Virus record (IMG/VR): IMGVR_UViG_3300020468_000083
Location: 1-22,397 of that record
DNA: 22,397 nucleotides
DNA from: a virus
Strand: one strand, 5' to 3'
Under the pieces are notes generated by a model, which was not told where the DNA came from, ran no database searches, and worked only from the letters and a program-made list of their open reading frames with translations. A program made the position numbers and the translations under genes. Shown one piece after another: positions 9,021-15,668 of this stretch (its first letter is position 1; each line of letters opens with the position of its first letter).

Positions 9021-10367
9021 TTAACCGCCGTAAAACCCAAATGAATCTCTAACTATCTTCATAGAAGTATATGAACCATCTGGATCAAAATGATGGCACA
9101 ATTCCTTTATTATATATTTACCACTGATATCAGGATCTAATTCACTCGAATCTTCTCTTGATACTTTTGGGAATTCACAAGTAATTACGTTACCAGCTCT
9201 CAGATCAGTATTACATGGAATTGTCATACTTATAGTTTGAGTAAGTAAAATATTATATCTCATTGTAGATTGAGACTGATATTTACTAGCATCAGCATTG
9301 ATATCTCTTGATATTCCTCGATCAAGTGTCCCAACATCTAAAATGCCAGTAAATATACGAGTCGGAAGATTATCCAAAGTTCTTTCTGCTTCATCTGATA
9401 CCTTAGGAAGTTCAATTTCTTTTGAACCAAGTTTTTTAACATTAGATTTTTCAAATTTAAATTTACCCTCTTCAGGTGTAGTAAATCTAAAATTTAATGG
9501 ATTAAAAAAGAGTTGTTGACTTGAATAAGTTCCTAATCTTAATTTTTTTAATAAATCTTGATTCTTATCTACAGAGTACTTTAATATTCTATAATCATTA
9601 TCACGATCAACTGAACTTTTATTCACCTCTGTATAAACGTATGTTGCTACAGATTCTTGCTCAATCATATCATCAATTGATCTGAATTGAAATCCATCTT
9701 GAGTTTGATAAAATAAAAATCCTGCAGTCTTATCTCCAGATTTTGATGGTACTGATTTAGATGCTAACCATACAAGAACAGAAAATGGTTTTTTAAGATT
9801 GCCAATAAAATTATATTTGTTACTTGTAGTATCAACCTTGATACGAAGTGGGTCAATTTTTAGTATATCTTTTAAAATTTTATTTACCGATGTTGATATA
9901 GCACCTGTATATTTTCGAACTACTCTGGCAGTTTCGTTTGTAATTGCCTCTCTTGAAACTAAATTAAGTAGAAAACTTTCTCTTTGAGTTTCTGAAAGAA
10001 CATCAGTAATACTTGAAACGTAAAGATATTTCATTGGATCACTGGAAAAGTTTATTCCTTTTTTGTCTTCACCATTATATGATTTACCTCTATCAAGTAT
10101 TTTTAAAACAAGTCTTTCACCACCTCTTAAAGGGAGACCACCATATATTGATTGCTTTGCCCCATCAGATTTAGTTGAATCTGTTTTATCTTTTGGTGCC
10201 ATTGAATCACCAGTGTTGATGACTCTAATTTTAGCAGTGATTGTAGGTGAAAATATATCTTCATAATAATCAACAGAAACCGTACCTAATCGAAGATCAG
10301 CAGTTCTTTCCTGATCGTTTGACTCTACCGTTAGTATTTCATATAGTGATGGATTTGTTGCTGACAT
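9021..10367 (-). CDS. 27: gp27-like baseplate hub protein (448 aa)
   Basis: The protein starts MSATNPSLYEILTVESNDQE and has alternating beta strands throughout. An early segment reads DYYEDIFSPTITAKIRVINTG, followed by GGLPLRGGERLVLKI, a layout seen in gp27/gpD-type hub proteins that form the ring between tail tube and spike. The C-terminus has ISGKYIIKELCHHFDPDG, resembling the end of hub domains that describe attachment to the spike. No membrane segments are present. The length is a little above T4 gp27 (391 residues). Its neighbours support the call: tape-measure-like proteins upstream and the gp5-like OB-fold protein downstream. The start overlaps the stop of the 451-residue gene (TAATG). 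Sequence identity to T4 gp27 itself is not obvious by eye, so the name is a positional and architectural homology call. Confidence 0.65.
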   Translation of the reverse strand: MSATNPSLYEILTVESNDQERTADLRLGTVSVDYYEDIFSPTITAKIRVINTGDSMAPKDKTDSTKSDGAKQSIYGGLPLRGGERLVLKILDRGKSYNGEDKKGINFSSDPMKYLYVSSITDVLSETQRESFLLNLVSREAITNETARVVRKYTGAISTSVNKILKDILKIDPLRIKVDTTSNKYNFIGNLKKPFSVLVWLASKSVPSKSGDKTAGFLFYQTQDGFQFRSIDDMIEQESVATYVYTEVNKSSVDRDNDYRILKYSVDKNQDLLKKLRLGTYSSQQLFFNPLNFRFTTPEEGKFKFEKSNVKKLGSKEIELPKVSDEAERTLDNLPTRIFTGILDVGTLDRGISRDINADASKYQSQSTMRYNILLTQTISMTIPCNTDLRAGNVITCEFPKVSREDSSELDPDISGKYIIKELCHHFDPDGSYTSMKIVRDSFGFYGG

Positions 10368-11722
10368 TATGTGTACGCTAGATTTGATAAAAATTGCTGT
10401 TCTATCATAGTATTTAATGAATCACTCTTTATCATCATTATCTTAGTACCTCCACCTGATTCTGATGATACCATAGAATTATCTTCATCAATAACTACAA
10501 TTTGTTTTTTCTTCCGAGAAGGAGTCAATTTAGATATTGGTTGATCCATTGATATATTTGATACCTTTGGAGTTTCTTTTTTTGAAGAAGATGTTTTTGC
10601 CATAGGTTCAAGAGAACCAGTATATGTAGAATTATCGGATTGAACTGGTGATTTGTAAGAGTTCGTTTCAGACCCAACTTTTTCTGATTGTGTTATCTCA
10701 GGAACATCTTTTTCATCCTTTACTTTCATTGGTGTTTTTGGTGCCGATCCACTCTTAATATCAATAACTTTTTCTTTTTTCCCTATTGGTATTTTTTGCT
10801 CTGTCGGAGTAGAGACTCCTGTTCCTTCAGATCCAACTTTTGCAATTTCTTTTTTAGCTTTATCTATCGCAACATCAAAAGTTTCTTTTCCTTTTGAAAT
10901 TTCAGATCCAACTTTATCTAAAGTTCCTTTAATACCTTTTACATCAGTTGGTTCCTCTGGTTTTTGTGGTTTACCCTCTTCTAACTTACCATCTTTTGCA
11001 ATTTTCTTTGGATCCTCTTGTTTTTTCTTTTTAATTAATCCAAGACCACCCTTAATTTTCTTTAATATATTTCCAAATGCATTCTTAATACTATCAAAAG
11101 CACCTCTAACTACATCACCAATTTTTGAAATATCAAATGATTTTAGTGTATTAAATGCATTGGATATGGCACCTCCTATCTTTTTAAAGAAATCACCAAT
11201 ACCAGTGAAAAAATCTTTTATTGACTGACCTATATTTTGAATTGATTTAATAACTTTCTTAATAAAGTTGACAAGTTTTAATCCAGTATTTACTAACCAC
11301 CCAATCAAAATAGTTGAAAGAAAATTAATTATTTTACCTAAAATTCCTCCTGGTTTTTTAAGTCCTTTCTGTGCGTCTGGTTTTTGCTTTGAATCTTTAT
11401 TTTGTTCTAATAATTTTTCTCTTTCATTTCTTCTCTTCTGTTCTGCCTCCTTTGCACGTCTTTTCTTATCCTTCATAAACTTGTCTTTATCAATCTTTTT
11501 ACTTTTCGTTGTATTTGATTTCACTTTTTTCATAGTCACTCTTGATTTTTTTAATACCATCCCTCCTTTCTTAACAACTGAACCACCAGACTTTACACCT
11601 GCTTTAGCAATAGATCCACCCATTTTCAAACTACTTTTTACGGCAACTTTTGCCCCTACTTTGGCAGTAGCTAATGCCCCCTTTAAGAATCCGCCTGCGA
11701 TAGCTGCTAATGGTGCTGGCAT
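10367..11722 (-). CDS. Lysine-rich tail protein, tape-measure candidate B (451 aa)
   Basis: The N-terminus (1-60) is Ala/Gly/Lys-rich and amphipathic. Residues 60-122 are extremely basic with coiled-coil character. A strongly hydrophobic segment spans about 124-155 (GGILGKIINFLSTILIGWLV). A series of short amphipathic helices with Phe/Ile/Lys follows (155-232), then a long charged, disordered-looking region. The C-terminus is SLNTMIEQQFLSNLAYT. The hydrophobic segment aligns with that of the upstream 492-residue protein, so the two look paralogous. Basic coiled coil plus hydrophobic helices between a tail chaperone and the hub is the usual character of tape-measure proteins, which fill the tube and contact the host membrane. 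I therefore infer a tape-measure or hub-core role (T4 gp29-like), but no family motif proves it. Confidence 0.5.
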   Translation of the reverse strand: MPAPLAAIAGGFLKGALATAKVGAKVAVKSSLKMGGSIAKAGVKSGGSVVKKGGMVLKKSRVTMKKVKSNTTKSKKIDKDKFMKDKKRRAKEAEQKRRNEREKLLEQNKDSKQKPDAQKGLKKPGGILGKIINFLSTILIGWLVNTGLKLVNFIKKVIKSIQNIGQSIKDFFTGIGDFFKKIGGAISNAFNTLKSFDISKIGDVVRGAFDSIKNAFGNILKKIKGGLGLIKKKKQEDPKKIAKDGKLEEGKPQKPEEPTDVKGIKGTLDKVGSEISKGKETFDVAIDKAKKEIAKVGSEGTGVSTPTEQKIPIGKKEKVIDIKSGSAPKTPMKVKDEKDVPEITQSEKVGSETNSYKSPVQSDNSTYTGSLEPMAKTSSSKKETPKVSNISMDQPISKLTPSRKKKQIVVIDEDNSMVSSESGGGTKIMMIKSDSLNTMIEQQFLSNLAYT

Positions 11723-11723
11723 T

Positions 11724-13202
11724 CTAGGTCACCGTATTATAATTCATTTGTGAATATAATGTAAGAAAATTACTAGGATTTGAAGATGCAATAGATGGTA
11801 CTTCAGTTTGATTCGAATCTGCTCCTGGTGCTTTTCCACCACCTTGTTGTGATGAGGTTTTTTTGTAAATTATTTCTGGTTGAGAATCTGCAACTGGATC
11901 TAAATTTTTTTGAGAAGTAACTTTAGATATTTTAGTATCATTTTTTGGTGATATTTGAACACTTGAATCACTAACTTCAGATACAGATTTTGGTGCTGAA
12001 CTAGATTGACCACCAGTTATTTTTGCCTCATACTTTGCTCTAATATTTTCTTTTGTTTCTGCCCATTTTACCCTCGCATCTGCCCAATGTTGTTTTCTTG
12101 CAATACCCCTCTTTGGAGATGTTTCTTTAACTTGTTTCCACCATTTATCATGTGTTTCGTTTATTTCTTTATTCATTGAATCTCGAACATTATCTAATCT
12201 ATCTCTTTCTTTTTTAAATTCCATATATGCTGCTTTTTGTTCCTCAGTTCCATGTTCCATTACATCAACATTTTTACCATCTATTTCAATTTTTCCACCA
12301 GAAGTAACACCCATATCTTTTAAATTTTTCAATCTTTCATTATTCTTTTTATGTGCATCTCTAAATTCTTTACCTCCTGCCATTGCGGTTCTTATTGCAT
12401 TAGCACCCATGACAGCACCACCAATACCAGCTATTACAGCTAATGTAATTAATCCTGGCGGTGATAGTAAAAATCCTATGATTGCAGTTCCAACAGTTGC
12501 AAGCATGCTGGCAATCGGAGTAATTAAAGCAGGTATGGCACCAAGTCCACCACTCAATGCTAACATGATACCTCCAGCTATACCAAGTGTTGAAACTATT
12601 GATAGTGCAAAACCAGCAAATGCTTTGTAATCTCCAGCCATGAATGATTTTATTGCCTTCAAACCTTTATCAAACAAAAATCCTCCAAAGATTAACATAA
12701 AGGCATCTTTTAACTTTGATAATATACCACCCATTGCCTTACCAGCAGATTTCATTGGAGATAGTAATTTATTTTTTAAAGAATCTGGAGTCTTTTCTAA
12801 TAATTTTTCTTCTTCACCTGCTTTATCTTTTTCGTCTGCTATTTTAGCGTCTCTTTTTTGTTTATCTTCTTGTTCTTGTTTTTTCTTTTTTTCTTCAAGT
12901 AAGGAATCTGATATTTTTCTTACAGTTTCTTGAAGATTGGATAATGATTTTTGAATATTTTCAACAGTAGAAGCTAAGTTAGAACCAGCAGCAGTTTTTG
13001 ATGTTCCAGTAAGACTACTTTTAGAAATTTTTGATTTTTTTATCTTGAGTGCTTCTTTTGCATCTATGGATGATTTAACATCAGAAAAACTTTTCCCTTT
13101 GTATATTCTTCCAGAAGATGATCTTCTAATTTTTCCAACATTAGGATCCACTCCAGTGATTGCTGGACTTAGTGTTGGTTTTAGAGAAATGTTAGATGCC
13201 AC
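11724..13202 (-). CDS. Tail protein with coiled coil and hydrophobic helices, tape-measure candidate A (492 aa)
   Basis: A basic N-terminus is followed by a predicted coiled coil (about 75-137, very rich in Lys/Glu/Gln). A first hydrophobic segment lies at 158-188 and a long Gly/Ala/Leu/Ile-rich stretch at 195-271 could form about three membrane-spanning helices. A charged helical region follows (275-400) and then a Ser/Lys/Asn-rich tail ending FLTLYSQMNYNTVT. This combination fits a tape-measure or DNA-ejection protein. The start is a GTG at 13200-13202, overlapping the end of the 59-residue ORF by 11 bases with no good ribosome binding site, so translation is probably coupled to the upstream frame. 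It shares a related hydrophobic segment with the next gene. An alternative is a structural hub protein with no tape-measure function. Confidence 0.5.
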   Translation of the reverse strand: MASNISLKPTLSPAITGVDPNVGKIRRSSSGRIYKGKSFSDVKSSIDAKEALKIKKSKISKSSLTGTSKTAAGSNLASTVENIQKSLSNLQETVRKISDSLLEEKKKKQEQEDKQKRDAKIADEKDKAGEEEKLLEKTPDSLKNKLLSPMKSAGKAMGGILSKLKDAFMLIFGGFLFDKGLKAIKSFMAGDYKAFAGFALSIVSTLGIAGGIMLALSGGLGAIPALITPIASMLATVGTAIIGFLLSPPGLITLAVIAGIGGAVMGANAIRTAMAGGKEFRDAHKKNNERLKNLKDMGVTSGGKIEIDGKNVDVMEHGTEEQKAAYMEFKKERDRLDNVRDSMNKEINETHDKWWKQVKETSPKRGIARKQHWADARVKWAETKENIRAKYEAKITGGQSSSAPKSVSEVSDSSVQISPKNDTKISKVTSQKNLDPVADSQPEIIYKKTSSQQGGGKAPGADSNQTEVPSIASSNPSNFLTLYSQMNYNTVT

Positions 13203-13371
13203 TTTGTTGTTGTTGTTTTAAATTTTCTTCTTCAATATATTGTTCCAAAAGAGCAATATATACATCCTTTTCCCACGGAATCATATTTTCAATTTCAGTT
13301 AATGAGTATTTATGATGTTGCATCAAGGCAAAGTTGATTTTAAAGTATGACGCTAAATCAATGTGCGCCAT
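13192..13371 (-). CDS. Small ORF in the -1 frame of gp26, likely frameshift extension (59 aa)
   Basis: Read by hand: MAHIDLASYFKINFALMQHH at the start, a helical middle with ENMIPWEKDVYIALLEQYI, then a Glu/Gln-rich end. It is 59 residues. The ATG lies two bases after the gp26 stop codon, and the AGG before it is only one base from the ATG, too close for a good Shine-Dalgarno. Its frame is the -1 frame of the gp26 gene and stays open back through the slippery heptamer there. I infer that it is expressed at least partly as the C-terminal extension of gp26 (fusion of about 300 residues), in the way gpT extends gpG in lambda. Independent translation by coupling is the alternative. It occupies the position where cyanophage maps have a small hub-assembly gene, but resemblance to T4 gp51 is not evident. 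Confidence 0.7.
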   Translation of the reverse strand: MAHIDLASYFKINFALMQHHKYSLTEIENMIPWEKDVYIALLEQYIEEENLKQQQQSGI

Positions 13372-13386
13372 ACCTACTCGAAAAAA
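13334..13386 (-). promoter_or_regulatory. Candidate -1 programmed ribosomal frameshift signal
   Basis: On the minus strand the gp26 gene ends AGT TTT TTC GAG TAG. The heptamer T TTT TTC (13386-13380) is in the correct X XXY YYZ phase, two codons before the stop. After a 6-nt spacer (GAGTAG), GTATGGCGC (13373-13365) pairs with GCGTCATAC (13353-13345): 9 pairs with one G-U and an 11-nt loop. Within the loop TTGATTT (13361-13355) is fully complementary to AAATCAA (13340-13334), so an H-type pseudoknot is possible, although the 4-nt third loop is short. The -1 frame leads through CGA GTA GGT into the ATG of the 59-residue ORF. Confidence 0.7.
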
Positions 13387-14093
13387 CTTGACAATCCCTC
13401 CAATACTACTTCAGATTCCACTTTTGTTTCTGGATTTTTAATCTTAAGTGTATGAGATAACTTAGGCATTGTCTCAAAGAAAGTTTCAATTTCTTTGAAT
13501 TGTTTTGAACTTAGTTGTTCAATAAAATCATTAAGTTCTTTCTTTGTACAGTCAGATGCATTCCAAGATTCTTCTTCATTATATACTTGATCAATACATG
13601 AAGTAATCATATTGAATGATTGGGAAACATTAATTCCTTCTTCAACACTAAAATTATTTGAAATAAATTCAGACAAAGATGGATATTTCATTCTTAATAT
13701 TAAATTCTCATCTAATTTAATATCTCTACTATGTTTTGGGTTTTTATGAACTTTGATTTCATCAAGAGCAATTGTAACTGGAACCTGAGTTGTTTCATCA
13801 TCAGGACAGGTGATTATAACATCAACGTTTTCACCTACAGATTTTCCACGAATATTTAAGAACAAATACTCTATATCAAATGTTGATAATTTTTCAACTT
13901 TAGTTCCTCTAGTTAAAATACAATTTCCAATTACAGTTTTAATTGCATTGGTAATTTGCTTTTGATCCTCTGATTCCATTGCGATAATCAGAAGTTTTTC
14001 CTCTTTTACTAAAAATGGTCGATATTTAATTTTTCGATCACTCGATGGTAGTACCATCTCATAGGTTGGAGTTGCAATTTTTGGTAATGGCAT
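13374..14093 (-). CDS. 26: gp26-like baseplate hub / tail assembly protein (239 aa)
   Basis: The N-terminus MPLPKIATPTYEMVLPSSDR followed by YRPFLVKEEKLLIIAMES is characteristic of the T4 gp26 family (T4-type baseplate protein) as found throughout cyanomyoviruses. A beta-rich first half contains an ENVDVIITCPDDE stretch; the second half is helical and acidic (NDFIEQLSSKQFKEIETFFE). The last residues are GLSSFFE, encoded by the slippery run. T4 gp26 is 208 residues and is needed for hub assembly. The gene sits between a tube-fold protein and tape-measure-like genes, the place of tail assembly chaperones in lambda, Mu and P2. I therefore infer a chaperone-type role with two products, gp26 and a frameshifted form. 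A T4-type late box starts 33 bases upstream of the ATG. Confidence 0.8.
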   Translation of the reverse strand: MPLPKIATPTYEMVLPSSDRKIKYRPFLVKEEKLLIIAMESEDQKQITNAIKTVIGNCILTRGTKVEKLSTFDIEYLFLNIRGKSVGENVDVIITCPDDETTQVPVTIALDEIKVHKNPKHSRDIKLDENLILRMKYPSLSEFISNNFSVEEGINVSQSFNMITSCIDQVYNEEESWNASDCTKKELNDFIEQLSSKQFKEIETFFETMPKLSHTLKIKNPETKVESEVVLEGLSSFFE

Positions 14094-14118
14094 AATGTTT
14101 ACAGCACTTCATTATTTT

Positions 14119-14126
14119 TATTTATA
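14119..14126 (-). promoter_or_regulatory. T4-type late promoter box TATAAATA
   Basis: The minus strand carries an exact TATAAATA, the T4 late consensus recognised by gp55 sigma with gp33 and the clamp. It lies 6 bases after the gp54-like stop codon and 25 bases before the gp26 ATG. Transcription from here would begin about 14112 and serve gp26 and the hub, spike and fibre genes downstream. It is the only exact copy I found in an intergenic position in the window. Confidence 0.7.
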
Positions 14127-14132
14127 GTGGTT

Positions 14133-14798
14133 TTAGAAGAGTCTAAAATTCTCGTTATCACCTCTTTGTACATTCAAACTAAAATCTTTTCCTGCAACGT
14201 ATCTCTCATAATTAAATGTACAATTAACCTGTAAAGTATCAGAATTTCCATATTGTACAGGTGTTGAAGATAAACTAATCGGAAACATTCCTATAAATGA
14301 ATATTCAAGTTCCTGATCATAATCACGTTCAAATTTTACAATTTTAACTCTATCACATTTATATCCACTAGCACCTCTTGGATACCTCATGCGATAAAAG
14401 TATGCAGGGGATGATTTTGAGAAGAATGAATTTTTACTTATTTCTGAACCACTTGAAATATATTCAATCCAGTGTTCTAAGAATTTAATCATCTTGTAAT
14501 CCGAATCAACATAAAAAGATAACACTAATTCTGTAAAAATTCTAGTATGTGCAAATTTTTCCTGAACTCCAGTAAAATTACCAAATATATCACTTGTTCC
14601 TAGAGTGCTGCCTGGTATTGAAGCACTATTACATAATAATCCAGCATTTTCTATTATAAATCTTCGGTCAACACCCTTACTTGCAAGATAATTAAATAAA
14701 TTTCTTGATAATCCATCAAAAAATACTTGATAGTGTGAAGTTTGTGCCGTGTTTGCAAGTTTATTTCTAAACTCACCTATTTTCTTAGGACGAACCAT
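14133..14798 (-). CDS. 54: gp54-like baseplate tail-tube initiator (221 aa)
   Basis: The protein has the tail-tube fold pattern. LVLSFYVDSDYKMIKFLEHW aligns with the T4 gp54 segment around LVISFRMDSE, and FIGMFPISLSSTPVQYGNSD, followed by a beta strand and YVAGKD, aligns with the gp54 end around FTGCIPISVSAPELSYDGD. It is shorter than T4 gp54 (320 residues), mostly by loss of N-terminal sequence. In T4, gp54 sits on the hub and gp48 caps it to start tube polymerisation; a gp48 gene lies divergently just downstream on the plus strand. The main tube protein gp19 shares the fold and is the alternative, but gp19 normally sits next to the sheath gene gp18, which is not here. The start ATG lies in the shared 37-bp divergent spacer. 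Confidence 0.7.
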   Translation of the reverse strand: MVRPKKIGEFRNKLANTAQTSHYQVFFDGLSRNLFNYLASKGVDRRFIIENAGLLCNSASIPGSTLGTSDIFGNFTGVQEKFAHTRIFTELVLSFYVDSDYKMIKFLEHWIEYISSGSEISKNSFFSKSSPAYFYRMRYPRGASGYKCDRVKIVKFERDYDQELEYSFIGMFPISLSSTPVQYGNSDTLQVNCTFNYERYVAGKDFSLNVQRGDNENFRLF

Positions 14799-14838
14799 CT
14801 AAATACTCTATATCTCTATATAATAAACTATTTAGATG
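14796..14838. promoter_or_regulatory. Divergent spacer with inverted repeat holding both start codons
   Basis: The spacer between the gp54-like (minus) and gp4-like (plus) genes is only 37 bases. CATCTAAATA (14796-14805) and TATTTAGATG (14829-14838) are a perfect 10-base inverted repeat, each arm ending with one of the two start codons. Between them is the AT-rich direct repeat CTCTATATCTCTATATA and a TATAAT at 14819-14824 (plus). No clear Shine-Dalgarno is present on either side. Possible late-type boxes match TATAAATA at no more than about 6 of 8 positions, so promoter placement is uncertain. Confidence 0.5.
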
Positions 14839-15276
14839 TCTTATAAAGGAAAATATTATCCATCCTTTCCTAAGAAGTATAAAGGTGATCCAACAAACAT
14901 AATTTACAGGTCACTTTGGGAAAGAAAATTCATGGTCTGGTGTGATAAAAATGAAAATATAATAAAATGGGCAAGTGAAGAGATAGCAATTCCATATCGA
15001 TCTCCAATTGATGGAAGACTGCATAGATATTTTCCAGATTTTTATATTAAAGTTAGAGAGAACAGTGGAAAAATTGTTGAAAAATTAATTGAAGTTAAAC
15101 CTTTAAAACAAACTACACCACCCACAAAACCAAAAAGAAAAACAAAAGGTTACATCTATGAAGTTCGTGAATATGCAAAAAATATGGCAAAATGGGAGGC
15201 AGGAACTGACTTTTGTAAGGATAGATCATGGAAATTTCAAGTATTAACAGAAAAAGAACTAGGAATTAAAAAATGA
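14836..15276 (+). CDS. 4: gp4-like head completion protein with TnsA-type nuclease motif (146 aa)
   Basis: It matches the T4 gp4 (head completion, genes 50/65) layout: YRSLWERKF near residue 24, WASEEIAIPY near 45, HRYFPDFYI near 63, LIEVKP near 84, YIYEVREYAKN, then WKFQVLTEKELGI at the end. T4 gp4 is about 150 residues and prepares the filled head for tail joining. The motif set E29 (WERKF), D68 (FPDF), E86 and K88 (IEVKP) has the spacing of the PD-(D/E)XK active site in the TnsA N-terminal nuclease fold, so an endonuclease activity is plausible. It opens a four-gene plus-strand cluster and overlaps the next gene by an ATGA. Confidence 0.85.
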   Translation: MSYKGKYYPSFPKKYKGDPTNIIYRSLWERKFMVWCDKNENIIKWASEEIAIPYRSPIDGRLHRYFPDFYIKVRENSGKIVEKLIEVKPLKQTTPPTKPKRKTKGYIYEVREYAKNMAKWEAGTDFCKDRSWKFQVLTEKELGIKK

Positions 15277-15653
15277 CAAACAGTTATCCAACTGATGATA
15301 AAGATAATCGAGTTAGATCTGTAGTCTATGGAATGATTGGTACAGAGGATCCTGATGATTTAATGATTGAATTAATGGAAGCTTTAGGTGATACAGTAAC
15401 TCCTGTTCCAGACGTTGGTAAATATTATGTTTTTGTATATAATCCTAAAACATCAGGTATTCAATATGATCAAAATCCTTTAGTTGCAGTCACTGATGTA
15501 TTCAGATGGGGATTTCGTGGTATCAATTTTCATTGGAATGGATACCGACAATATACATGGAATGAAGTTGCTGGACAACTCTATGAAGTGAGGTCTGAAG
15601 AGTTGGCTGATGTAAGAGAATTACCTTTTGCAAAAATCCTGCTAAATAGTTAA
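15273..15653 (+). CDS. Conserved-looking T4-like phage protein of unknown function (126 aa)
   Basis: I do not recognise a functional family. The protein is acidic at the N-terminus (TDDKDNRVRSVVYGMIG) and aromatic-rich in the middle: YYVFVYNPKT near 51, DVFRWGFRGINFHWNGYRQY near 75, then WNEVAGQLYEV. This suggests a compact beta-sandwich or small alpha/beta fold without membrane segments or signal peptide. Its ATG overlaps the gp4 stop (ATGA), and it precedes gp48 and gp53, so it is probably expressed late and structural or assembly-related. The ordered aromatic residues and coupling to gp4 suggest a conserved gene rather than a chance ORF. Confidence 0.75.
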   Translation: MTNSYPTDDKDNRVRSVVYGMIGTEDPDDLMIELMEALGDTVTPVPDVGKYYVFVYNPKTSGIQYDQNPLVAVTDVFRWGFRGINFHWNGYRQYTWNEVAGQLYEVRSEELADVRELPFAKILLNS

Positions 15654-15668
15654 AAAATAGGGTCGATA

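Noticed and set aside
11268-11753. 161-codon plus-strand open frame
   Set aside because: It is antisense to the 451-residue tail protein and reflects its Lys-rich composition (Phe/Leu/Ser-rich complement); no start context or neighbours support it.
13210-13228. Second possible slippery run T TTA AAA near the end of the 59-residue ORF
   Set aside because: A -1 shift there would not enter the frame of the 492-residue gene, and no structure follows.
14133-14798. Main tail tube protein gp19
   Set aside because: The fold is shared, but the aligned segments fit T4 gp54 better and there is no gp18 neighbour.
14799-14835. Assigning exact promoters in the gp54/gp4 spacer
   Set aside because: Only partial matches to late or sigma70 boxes exist, in both directions, so no single site can be supported.
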